The translations under genes were made by a program, and so were the position numbers. Shown in pieces: positions 16,500 through 23,770 of a DNA stretch of 50,016 bases (the first letter of the stretch is position 1; every line of letters begins with the position of its first letter). The DNA lies in contig PLTA01000039.1 in NCBI GenBank assembly GCA_003164295.1, positions 1 through 50,016 on the forward strand, written 5' to 3'. Source of the DNA: Candidatus Bathyarchaeota archaeon. Its GTDB lineage: Archaea; Thermoproteota; Bathyarchaeia; Bathyarchaeales; Bathycorpusculaceae. The notes beneath the pieces were generated by a model, which saw nothing but the letters and a program-made list of their open reading frames with translations, had not been told where the DNA came from and did no database searches.

Positions 16500-17942
16500 T
16501 CAATACGACCTTGCAAAATACACCATTTCCTTAGCTTTCTGTCCACAGTAAACGCAGTTTGTCGTCGGTTCTTCTACTTGGAATGGTCGTACCCTTATGG
16601 TTGCACCTGTTTCATCTTTAATTTTTGCTTCATCATCTGCGCTGCCGCACCACGCTGCTTTCACGAAGCCGCCTTTATCGCAAATGACTGATTTAAATTC
16701 CTCATAGTTCTCCACAGGTGTAGTTTTTTCTTGAAGTACGGCTTTGGCTTTGTTAAAGAGGTTAATCTGAATTTCCTCAAGAAGCTTCGCCAGGGTGGCT
16801 GATATTTCCGCTTCTTTAACAGGCATTTTTTGACCCGTATCCCGTCTAACCATTACCACTTGCCCTTGCTTTAAGTCTCGGGGACCAAGTTCTATTCGAA
16901 TTGGAACACCTTTGAGTTCCCATTGGTTAAATTTCCAGCCTGGCGTGTAGGCATCGCGGTCATCCAAAGTAACACTGAAGCCATTTACCCTGAGAATTTC
17001 AGCAATTTCTTTAGACTTAGCCACAATAACTTCTGGTTCTGCACCTTTGAAAGGAATAGGAACAATAACGACTTGTATCGGCGCAACTTTGGGAGGCATA
17101 ATTAAGCCTTTGTCGTCACCATGAACCATAACCATAGCGCCAATAAGCCGAGTGGTGATGCCCCAGCTGGTTTGCCAAACGTAATGATCCACTTTGTCTT
17201 CGCCTATGAATTTTATATCAAAAACTTTTGCAAAATGCTGCCCCAAGTTGTGGCTGGTTCCCATCTGTAAAGCTTTACCATCTGGCATAATTGATTCTAA
17301 AGCGGTTGTGTAAAGAGCACCTGCAAATTTTTCGCTATCACTCTTGGTTCCAATGAGCACTGGGATTGCGAGGTAATTTTCAATTATATCTTTGTATTCG
17401 CCAAGCGCATACATGACTTCGGCTTCGGCTTCTTCACTTGTCATGTGAGCGGTGTGTCCTTCTTGCCACAGAAACTCTCGTGTTCGCAAAAACAGTTTAG
17501 TGGCTTTAGTTTCCCACCTGACAATGTTGCACCATTGATTAATTTTAATGGGCAAGTCACGCCAGCTTCGAACCCACTTGTTAAAAGTGTCATACATTAT
17601 AGTTTCGCTGGTTGGCCTTACCGCAAGTCTCTCTTCAAGCGGCGTATCCCCTCCCTGAGTAATCCATGCAACTTCAGGAGTGAAACCCGCAAAATGCTCA
17701 GCTTCCTTTTTGAGGAATGCTTCAGGGATAAACATTGGGAAATACACATTTCGAACGCCGGTGGATTTAATTTTTTTATTTAGGATTTCCTGGATTTTCT
17801 CCCAAACAGCATAGGCGTCAGGGCGGATAATCATACAACCTTTTACTGGTGCGTAATCTGCAAGTTCTGCTTTTTGAACAACTTGAACATACCATTCTGA
17901 AAAGTCCTGGTTTTTTTTAACGGTAATTCCAGTATCTGACAT
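16500..17942 (-). CDS. proS: Prolyl-tRNA synthetase, archaeal/eukaryotic type
   Basis: The 480-residue class IIa synthetase lacks the bacterial INS editing insert. Motif 2 lies around KINQWCNIVRWETKATKLFL, preceded by the proline-site RPTSETIMYD. The motif 3 block is replaced here by the QTSWGITTRLIGAMVMVHGD region. An anticodon-binding domain starts near 280. A C-terminal zinc-type domain with CxxC (CVYCGQKAKEMVYFARSY) ends in Tyr, the hallmark of archaeal ProRS, whose terminal Tyr reaches the active site. All parts are intact. The gene is monocistronic. Confidence 0.95.
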   Translation of the reverse strand: MSDTGITVKKNQDFSEWYVQVVQKAELADYAPVKGCMIIRPDAYAVWEKIQEILNKKIKSTGVRNVYFPMFIPEAFLKKEAEHFAGFTPEVAWITQGGDTPLEERLAVRPTSETIMYDTFNKWVRSWRDLPIKINQWCNIVRWETKATKLFLRTREFLWQEGHTAHMTSEEAEAEVMYALGEYKDIIENYLAIPVLIGTKSDSEKFAGALYTTALESIMPDGKALQMGTSHNLGQHFAKVFDIKFIGEDKVDHYVWQTSWGITTRLIGAMVMVHGDDKGLIMPPKVAPIQVVIVPIPFKGAEPEVIVAKSKEIAEILRVNGFSVTLDDRDAYTPGWKFNQWELKGVPIRIELGPRDLKQGQVVMVRRDTGQKMPVKEAEISATLAKLLEEIQINLFNKAKAVLQEKTTPVENYEEFKSVICDKGGFVKAAWCGSADDEAKIKDETGATIRVRPFQVEEPTTNCVYCGQKAKEMVYFARSY

Positions 17943-18053
17943 AGCGAATTTCTCTTCTTTCCAAATCTATGCGAGCAGAATATAAAACCATAACGGGCAG
18001 AAATTTCAAAAAAAGCTTAAAAAAAAGTAAAGAAAATTATTTTATGCTATCTT

Positions 18054-18392
18054 CTAAGGCACCCTTTGCACTTGATCCTTGAGGTCTGCTGTACTGGACA
18101 CGTTGGTCATTAAGAGCAAATGGGTTTGGTTGTTAATTGCTTGCAAGCCAGGGAGGAAAGCTTGATTTGACATGAAAACTCCATTGAAGCCTGAGTCCTC
18201 GTTGACCACGCCAACCTGAAGGTTGGTTACGGTACCATTGGATGGGTAAATGAACCCAACCATAACCATCATGAACAATGGCATAACGATTAAGAGCACC
18301 AAGCCAAGCCTGTTGCGGAACAGTTCAGTTAAGTCTTTTTTCGCGATTCTAAAGCTATGTTGAAGAATAGTTTGTGCGGTCATTTCTATCAC
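18054..18392 (-). pseudogene. Truncated ABC-2 type permease fragment
   Basis: Only 112 residues remain of a family that usually has 350-400. The N-terminal cytoplasmic helix (SFRIAKKDLTELFRNRLGLV), the first membrane helix (LVLLIVMPLFMMVMVGFIYP) and part of the extracellular loop are present. The frame then ends at ...DLKDQVQRVP. In the next frame a sensible continuation (KGALEDSIK) ends within ten codons. The five remaining helices are absent and ProRS begins 111 bases on, so the 3' part was deleted. The exporter cannot work unless another permease pairs with the ATPase. It overlaps the ATPase stop by four bases. Confidence 0.8.
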
Positions 18393-19408
18393 CTTACTCT
18401 CCTTGGCGCTGCACCAAACTTTGGACCTTGCTCCTGCTTGATTTTCTGGTCTGCGCTATCCCTAACTTCGTGACCAGTTATGTGCAAGAATACGTCTTCA
18501 AGGCTGGGCTGCAAGTTCGCCATCGATGTGATTTGTCCATTTGACTTTCTGATAGAATCAATTATAGAGTCGAAAGCTTCTTCGCCGTGAACTATAACAT
18601 GCAGGGTTGTGGAGTTTTCTTGGGTTACCGCATCTGCGCAGCTGAGCGCTTTTACGGTGGCGACCATGTTGGGTGTCAGGATTGCTACTTCAAGTTTAAT
18701 TATCATGGTGTCTTCGCCCGAAATTATCTTTTTTAGGTTGGTTGAAGTGTCGAGCGCTATAATTTTGCCATGGTCAACAATTGCAATGCGGTCGCAGAGC
18801 AAGTCAGCGTCAAGCATCATGTGTGTAGTTATGATTACAGTGGTTCCACTTTCTTGGTTGAGTTTTCTTACGAACTCCCTGATTTCTACTGATGATTGTG
18901 GGTCTAAACCTAGCGTGGGCTCATCTAGAAATAATACTTGAGGCATGTTTAGCAAAGCTCGAACCACGTTCATTCTTTGCCGCATTCCAGTTGAGAAGGT
19001 GCCAACTTGAGTGTCCTTGAACTTGGTTAGTTGAACAAGCTCCAATAAGTCGGCTATTCTTTTGTTGAGTGTGTCTTTTGGAATGTTGAAGAGGCTTCCA
19101 AAGAACCATAAGTTCTCTTTAGCGGTTAAGCGATTGTAAATAATCATCTTTTCTGAAACGATGCCAATTAGCTTGCGCACTTCCATATCGTTTTTTACTG
19201 TGTCAAAGCCGCCGATGAGGGCTGTTCCTTTGGTTGGTCTTGAGAGGGTAGAGAGCATACGTAAAGTTGTGCTTTTGCCTGCTCCGTTTGGACCCAGTAA
19301 ACCGAAAATTTCGCCTTTTTTAACATCGAACGAGATGTCAGCTACTGCTGTGAAATTCTTGAACTTTTTAGTAAGGTTGTGAACCTCGATAATGGAATCA
19401 TTCGCCAT
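18389..19408 (-). CDS. ABC transporter ATP-binding protein (DrrA-type exporter)
   Basis: The 339-residue ATPase has Walker A GPNGAGKST (about 38), a Q-loop, signature FSTGMRQRMN, Walker B VLFLDEPTLGLDP and the H-loop THMM. The C-terminal accessory domain (about 225-320) is the DUF4162-like part seen in DrrA-type multidrug or antibiotic exporters. It would power an ABC-2 permease, but the adjoining permease is truncated, so the module looks dead or reduced. It is divergently transcribed from a PadR gene, with a palindrome (19416-19430) directly upstream of its ATG, the classic arrangement of a PadR-controlled exporter. Confidence 0.92.
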   Translation of the reverse strand: MANDSIIEVHNLTKKFKNFTAVADISFDVKKGEIFGLLGPNGAGKSTTLRMLSTLSRPTKGTALIGGFDTVKNDMEVRKLIGIVSEKMIIYNRLTAKENLWFFGSLFNIPKDTLNKRIADLLELVQLTKFKDTQVGTFSTGMRQRMNVVRALLNMPQVLFLDEPTLGLDPQSSVEIREFVRKLNQESGTTVIITTHMMLDADLLCDRIAIVDHGKIIALDTSTNLKKIISGEDTMIIKLEVAILTPNMVATVKALSCADAVTQENSTTLHVIVHGEEAFDSIIDSIRKSNGQITSMANLQPSLEDVFLHITGHEVRDSADQKIKQEQGPKFGAAPRRVR

Positions 19409-19415
19409 TTCAATG

Positions 19416-19430
19416 CTGAATATTATTCAG
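19416..19430. promoter_or_regulatory. Perfect palindrome, candidate PadR operator
   Basis: CTGAATATTATTCAG is a perfect 7+1+7 inverted repeat, seven bases upstream of the ABC ATPase start codon and within the divergent promoter shared with PadR. A TATA-like GCTATATATTGC for the ATPase gene follows at 19432-19443, so bound repressor would block the start of transcription. Confidence 0.6.
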
Positions 19431-19443
19431 TGCAATATATAGC

Positions 19444-19463
19444 GGTAAAATATAAGTATTACC
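19444..19463. promoter_or_regulatory. Second inverted repeat in the PadR/ABC divergent promoter
   Basis: GGTAA and TTACC frame a ten-base AT core. It lies about 27 bases upstream of the PadR ATG and could be the PadR promoter or a second operator. Confidence 0.4.
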
Positions 19464-19489
19464 CAATTACAATATAGATTTGAAAGACG

Positions 19490-20090
19490 ATGACAGCAGA
19501 AAAAGAAGAAAAAACGACAGCTAACTGGATGAAAGAAGCCCAAAAAGGATACATAAGAATGGGAGTCCTCATCCTTCTTAAACAAGAAACCAGCCCACGG
19601 CTACGAAATCATGAAAGAAATTAACAACCGAACAAAAGGTTTCTGGCAACCCACCCCAGGCGGCGTCTACCCAATCTTAAATAGCCTAGAAAAATCAGGT
19701 TACATTTGTGGGCAGTGGGAAAAACAGAAAAATCGTAAAGTCAAGGTTTACAAAATTACCAAATCTGGAGAACTTATCCTTAGAAGAGCCATTTTAAAGC
19801 AATCAGAAATTTTCAGCAATATTGGCAGTTTGTTCCGTGAATTCTCCGGAGATGTCCTCAATGTCGAAGCGACAAATATTTCTATGCCTGAAATGCCTTC
19901 CCCTTTTACGGCTTTTCTAGAAGAAAATCCAAACAGCAGTGAAGGTCTCAAAAGTTTAGAACAACAGCGAAAGCATGCATATGAAGCATTTAAGATGATG
20001 CAGGAAAAACTAAAAAACATAGACAAACGAATTAGAGAAATAAAGAAAGCGACAGCCGCTAATTCTCAATCGCCGACACCGCCAACTTAA
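19490..20090 (+). pseudogene. Frameshifted PadR-family transcriptional regulator
   Basis: ATG 19490 starts a charged lead (TAEKEEKTTANWMKEAQKGY) and the first PadR helices (RMGVLILLK). The frame breaks near 19585. The adjoining frame continues with the canonical KKPAHGYEIMKEINNRTKGFW, then QPTPGGVYPILNSLEKSGYI of the winged helix. The remaining product reads on to 20090 with a C-terminal coiled coil (about 130-185) for dimerisation. PadR proteins repress divergent drug exporters. One base gained near the run CTTAAACAAGAAACC restores the frame if removed. An internal ATG at 19611 would lack the first helices. Confidence 0.75.
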
Positions 20091-20154
20091 ACTTATTTTA
20101 GTGTAAAGAATTAAATGCCAGAGCTAATATTTCTTTGTAAGAAGTGAACTCGCA

Positions 20155-20478
20155 ATGTTCCACGTTAGAGTAAGCAAAATTGAGTCAAATCGAGATTTAG
20201 ATGGCAATCTTGGAAAAAGAATTGAACTTCTAGAAGAGCGAGAAGTTAACCCCTATGTTCTACGACCGCAAACAGATGAGGCCAAAATGGCACAAGACAT
20301 CATGCAAGCTCTTCAACAACAAATGCCTTTCCTACCTCAAAGAGCCCAACTTGCAACGCCAAAAATTATTTTGTTTCTAACTGAACAAGAATACGACAGT
20401 TTCGGCATTACATTTGACGTAAATCAAGTTTACGAAGTAACCCTTGAAAATCAAGCTATCCGTTTTAGGAAAGTTTGA
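20155..20478 (+). CDS. Small conserved protein, arcadin-1-like (tentative)
   Basis: The product is 107 residues. N-terminal strands (FHVRVSKIESNRDLDGNLGKRIELLEER) lead to a Met/Gln-rich helix (AKMAQDIMQALQQQMPFLPQ), then strands (KIILFLTEQEYDSFGITFDVNQVYEV). The layout recalls arcadin-1, a protein linked to crenactin in some TACK archaea, but I recall this only loosely and no actin gene is near. It overlaps the convergent gene at 20465 by 14 bases. It is real by composition and by its two-ended beta-rich pattern. Confidence 0.6.
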   Translation: MFHVRVSKIESNRDLDGNLGKRIELLEEREVNPYVLRPQTDEAKMAQDIMQALQQQMPFLPQRAQLATPKIILFLTEQEYDSFGITFDVNQVYEVTLENQAIRFRKV

Positions 20479-20803
20479 GAATTTCCTTTCTCATTTGACG
20501 CAACACTGAATGTTTAGGATGAAAAGACAAAACAAATATCATGCTTCTTAACGCAGAACTTATCCCTTCTAAATCCGACATTTTACCTTCATCACAGTAA
20601 AGAGGAATAGGCTCATCACCAACGTTTTCTTCATAATAAACATAAATCTGTGATCCAGCCTTATCCAACTTTACCATTTCAAAATCTAAATTTAATCGTT
20701 TAGCCGTTTCTTGCGCGGCAATTCTAACTGAATCCAAACGTTTCCTGAACGAAACAGCGGTTGACGCATAAACCATCAGTTTTCCACAATTTTCTTTGAA
20801 CAC
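20465..20803 (-). CDS. Hypothetical alpha/beta protein, about 103-112 residues
   Basis: The likely start is ATG 20776 (MVYASTAVSFRKRLDSVRIAA); ATG 20803 gives 112 residues. The protein is a mixed alpha/beta chain. A helix rich in Arg/Ala is followed by DKAGSQIYVYYEENVGDEPIPLYCDEGK, with acidic loops, and a final basic helix ends KEILKLS. No signal peptide, membrane segment or recognised motif is visible. It ends inside the convergent 20155-20478 gene. Function unknown; reality is supported by length and codon texture only. Confidence 0.6.
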   Translation of the reverse strand: MFKENCGKLMVYASTAVSFRKRLDSVRIAAQETAKRLNLDFEMVKLDKAGSQIYVYYEENVGDEPIPLYCDEGKMSDLEGISSALRSMIFVLSFHPKHSVLRQMRKEILKLS

Positions 20804-20987
20804 AGTAAATCACTAAGATTCAGTGTACGAAAATCTCTTTTAATACAAATCATGAAACGACATTTTCGAACAGTGGAGGGATGATTGAAAGTGAACGAAG
20901 ACATCAAAGAATGTTGTTGTGTACGAACAATCACAAGGGCTTAAATTCAAAACAAAAGTCCCTTATTTTTGTAGTGAGGTGAAAAAA

Positions 20988-21413
20988 ATGGTTATTGGCG
21001 AAAAATTATGGGAAGGCAAAGGCAAAAGTGGAGCAGGATTCATAAAATCAGTCGGAATGGACGGTGTTACCCAAGTCTATACTTGGACAGCCCAAATGAA
21101 AGGTGTTGGGAAAGCTAAAGGCGTAGATTGCAACCTCAATGTGACAGGAATGAGCATGACTCCTCCAAAAGGCGTTGCATGGTCTAAAGATCAGGGAATG
21201 ATGATGACTATGACTGGTGATATGGGTGTGGTTAAAGGAGTTAGCTTGATGAAGATGACGATGGGCAAGAACCCAACAAGCGTAGGCTTATGGACTTTCA
21301 TGACAATGTCAGACAAACTAGGCTGGCTCAACGACACGATTGCAGTTGTTACTTTTGAAGCAACCGACCCAATGTGGACAGAACTCAATATCGCAATTTG
21401 GGAATGGAAGTAA
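20988..21413 (+). CDS. Met-rich beta-structured hypothetical protein
   Basis: I choose ATG 20988, which follows GAGGTGA at about 20976-20982. The longer frame from 20919 lacks such a site. The 141-residue product contains 16 Met and many Gly/Thr/Lys, in alternating strand-like segments (GKSGAGFIKSVGMDGVTQVYTW, MMMTMTGDMGVV). It has no signal peptide or membrane helix. The repeating short strands suggest a barrel of lipocalin or allene-oxide-cyclase style, but that is only a pattern guess. Met richness could serve redox or metal binding. I recognise no family. Confidence 0.7.
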   Translation: MVIGEKLWEGKGKSGAGFIKSVGMDGVTQVYTWTAQMKGVGKAKGVDCNLNVTGMSMTPPKGVAWSKDQGMMMTMTGDMGVVKGVSLMKMTMGKNPTSVGLWTFMTMSDKLGWLNDTIAVVTFEATDPMWTELNIAIWEWK

Positions 21414-21431
21414 ATCACTGGACTGATTTTT

Positions 21432-21890
21432 GTGCAAGAACAACATTGGCAAGCTTCTGAATGGTGGTACAAAGAAAAACGCCCAGCAACTGACCAAGAA
21501 TACTTTGAAAACATGTGCCGAATAATTTTTCAAGCTGGCTTAAACTGGCAAGTAGTTGACAATAAATGGGAATCAATAAAAAAAGCGTTTTCGAATTTTA
21601 ACATCAACAAAGTTGCATGCTTCACTGATTCTGACGTTGAAAGACTTATGCAAGACTCAGGAATCATCCGAAACAAAGGCAAAATTAAAGCAATCATACA
21701 AAACGCACAAAACTTCAAAGCCATAGAAAAAAAGTACGGTTCATTCCAAAAATATCTTGACAGCTTAGATAAGTCAAATAACTATGAGAATGTCGTTGGA
21801 GATTTAGTCAACAAATTCAAGTGGTTAGGTTCTCCGTCAGCAAGCGCTTTCTTGTACACCGTTGGAGAAAAAATCAGTGTCTGGGATTAA
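21432..21890 (+). CDS. DNA-3-methyladenine glycosylase I (Tag)-like protein
   Basis: The 152-residue protein starts at GTG. It is all-helical, with the Tag fold pattern: an aromatic-rich start (HWQASEWWYKEKRPATDQEYFE) and MCRIIFQAGLNWQVVDNKWESIKKAF, matching the Tag region that packs the base-flip pocket. VERLMQDSGIIRNKGKIKAIIQNAQ, a helix-hairpin-like element, follows. Bacterial Tag removes 3-methyladenine from DNA. The protein is shorter than E. coli Tag (187) and I cannot see its zinc ligands, so activity may differ. It follows the Met-rich gene by 18 bases. Confidence 0.78.
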   Translation: MQEQHWQASEWWYKEKRPATDQEYFENMCRIIFQAGLNWQVVDNKWESIKKAFSNFNINKVACFTDSDVERLMQDSGIIRNKGKIKAIIQNAQNFKAIEKKYGSFQKYLDSLDKSNNYENVVGDLVNKFKWLGSPSASAFLYTVGEKISVWD

Positions 21891-21961
21891 AAACCATTTT
21901 TACTTTTTTTGTTAAAAATAAATTTTTAAATTTGATTAGATTTGTTTTATTGCGGTATCTA

Positions 21962-22237
21962 ATGACTAAAACTAGAGCCCATGTTTTTGTAAGTGGAAGA
22001 GTTCAAGGTGTTTTCTTTAGGCAAAGCACTCAACAGCAAGCGCAAAGGTTAGATGTTAAGGGGTGGGTGAAAAATTTGCCTGATGGAAAAGTGGAAGCTA
22101 TTTTTGAAGGTGAAGAAGCTGCAGTGAAAACGCTTGTTAACTATAGCCATCATGGACCACCTTCTGCAAAAGTAAATAACGTTGAAGTTATCTTTGAGAA
22201 TTTTAAGGGTGAATTTTCGAGTTTTGAGACGCGATAA
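21962..22237 (+). CDS. Acylphosphatase
   Basis: From ATG 21962 the product is 91 residues, the standard acylphosphatase size; the longer frame from 21821 overlaps the Tag-like gene. The active-site loop GRVQGVFFRQST holds the phosphate-binding Arg, and GWVKNLPDGKVEA holds the catalytic Asn. The enzyme hydrolyses carboxyl phosphates such as 1,3-bisphosphoglycerate or carbamoyl phosphate. A TATA-like AAATTTTTAAATTT lies about 40 bases upstream. The C-terminal strand (EVIFENFKGEFSSFETR) completes the ferredoxin-like fold. Confidence 0.93.
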   Translation: MTKTRAHVFVSGRVQGVFFRQSTQQQAQRLDVKGWVKNLPDGKVEAIFEGEEAAVKTLVNYSHHGPPSAKVNNVEVIFENFKGEFSSFETR

Positions 22238-22246
22238 TAGTATGTT

Positions 22247-22648
22247 TTAAGCCTTTTTCTTCGGCACCCTAAAATGTGAATCTTTTCCCGCGCTAATATA
22301 TTCGCCTCCCATTCCACGCACTGCGGACGCTATTTTTGCAAAGTTTTCGGACCCCAAAAACTGCTTAGGCTTAATTATAATATAGTCGCCTTTTTCTTCA
22401 AAGCCTAATCGCGATTCTAATTCTTCAGGAAAAGACATGCGAATATCATCAAGAGACCTCTGTTTTGAGCTATTTGCTTGGGTTACCGACACTTGAGGAG
22501 TAACTGGCGGCTGAGTAATTTGACCAACCGCAAGGGATTTCAGTGATGCCGATACAGTACGCAGCTCTTCGGAAGTCTTACTTAAATCCGCAATAAGTTT
22601 GTCAACCTTTGACATCAAGTCATTTAGCTTTTCTTTGTCGGTACTCAT
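22247..22648 (-). CDS. Coiled-coil protein with C-terminal GGEY-GKDSHFR domain, unknown function
   Basis: The product is 133 residues. The first 45 form a Leu/Lys/Ser heptad coiled coil (LNDLMSKVDKLIADLSKTSEEL). A Gln/Pro/Val linker follows, and residues about 80-133 form a small alpha/beta domain (GDYIIIKPKQFLGSENFAKI, GGEYISAGKDSHFRVP). The last block looks like a conserved charged surface that could bind nucleic acid. I have an impression of similar tails in other archaeal proteins but cannot name a family. It converges with the acylphosphatase, ten bases apart, and is divergent from rtcA. Confidence 0.68.
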   Translation of the reverse strand: MSTDKEKLNDLMSKVDKLIADLSKTSEELRTVSASLKSLAVGQITQPPVTPQVSVTQANSSKQRSLDDIRMSFPEELESRLGFEEKGDYIIIKPKQFLGSENFAKIASAVRGMGGEYISAGKDSHFRVPKKKA

Positions 22649-22729
22649 GCAAACGCTCCCTCAAACTTCTAAATAAACCAAGACGCTTATTAATTATTTG
22701 CAACAGCTAAGCTATGAAGAAAAAAAGCC

Positions 22730-23770
22730 ATGATTGAAATCGACGGGAGTCAAAAAAGCGGAAGCGGGACAATACTTCGCCTTTCTGTAGCCTTGGCAGC
22801 CATAACAAAACAGTCGCTTCATATTTGTAACATTCGACAAAACCGCCCTGAGCCAGGCTTAAAACACCAACATTTAGAAGCAGTGTTAACCGCAGCCAAA
22901 CTATGCAGCGCCAAAACCGAGGGTGCAAAATTGGGTTCAAGGGAGCTTTGGTTTACTCCTCAGAACATAGTGGGCGGAAACATAGAAGCACTTATTGAAA
23001 CGGCAGGTAGCATTCCAATGCTGCTTTTGGCAACATTACCCATTTGTCTTTTCGCGGATAAACCTGTACGCTTACATGTTGCAAAAGGCGGAACAGATAC
23101 TACTAATGCGGCAACCATAAACTATTTGCGATACGCGCTTTTGCCTGCCTTAAAGCCCATGGGAGTTGAAGCTGAGATAATAGTGCAAAAATATGGTTAT
23201 TACCCAAAAGGAATGGGCGAAGTAACAATGACCGTAAATCCCCAAAATAATTTAATACCTTTTCAAGTTATGAACTTTGGTGAAATAAGAAGTTTAAGAG
23301 GCGTTTCAGTTTGCACTTTTTTAGCTGATAAGCAGGTGGCGGATAGGCAAGCCAAAGCAGCACAAGAAGTTCTTGTACGAAGTGGCTATGACCCAATCGT
23401 CGACATCATAAATGATCAGTCGAATACTTTCCAGAAAGGTAGCTCAATTGTTTTATGGGCTGAAACCGATACGGGGGTAATATTGGGCGCTGATGCAATA
23501 GGTGAACTGCGTAAAATGAGTGAAGCTGTTGGAAAAGAAGCCGCCGAAAAACTCTTGACTGAATTATCCGCTAAACCAACGGTTGATGTCTTTTTGGCAG
23601 ATATGCTTATTCCATATATGGCATTAGCAAAGGGCAAATCATCATTTCTAGTAAGAACAATATCTGAACATATTGAAGCTAACATTTGGTTAATGGAAAA
23701 GATGTTAAACGTTAACTTTACAATTCAAAAAATAAAAAATCTGTACAAGATAGAAAAAACAGCTGATTAA
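22730..23770 (+). CDS. rtcA: RNA 3'-terminal phosphate cyclase
   Basis: The 346-residue enzyme opens with IEIDGSQKSGSGTILRLSVALAAI, where RtcA proteins usually carry DGS.GEGGGQ-like glycines. Then come the NIRQNRPEPGLKHQHLEAV motif and GGTDTTNAATINYLRYALLP. The catalytic His that becomes adenylated should be H314 in the run RTISEHIEANIWL near the C-terminus. It converts an RNA 3'-phosphate into a 2',3'-cyclic phosphate with ATP. Its stop is directly followed by the Trm5 ATG, so the two form an operon of RNA processing and tRNA modification. Confidence 0.93.
   Translation: MIEIDGSQKSGSGTILRLSVALAAITKQSLHICNIRQNRPEPGLKHQHLEAVLTAAKLCSAKTEGAKLGSRELWFTPQNIVGGNIEALIETAGSIPMLLLATLPICLFADKPVRLHVAKGGTDTTNAATINYLRYALLPALKPMGVEAEIIVQKYGYYPKGMGEVTMTVNPQNNLIPFQVMNFGEIRSLRGVSVCTFLADKQVADRQAKAAQEVLVRSGYDPIVDIINDQSNTFQKGSSIVLWAETDTGVILGADAIGELRKMSEAVGKEAAEKLLTELSAKPTVDVFLADMLIPYMALAKGKSSFLVRTISEHIEANIWLMEKMLNVNFTIQKIKNLYKIEKTAD

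Noticed and set aside
20885..20944. 19-residue ORF with three adjacent Cys and a GGAGGG site upstream
   Set aside because: Too short and without known family; it may be a leader, but the ATG at 20988 with its own ribosome site explains the region.
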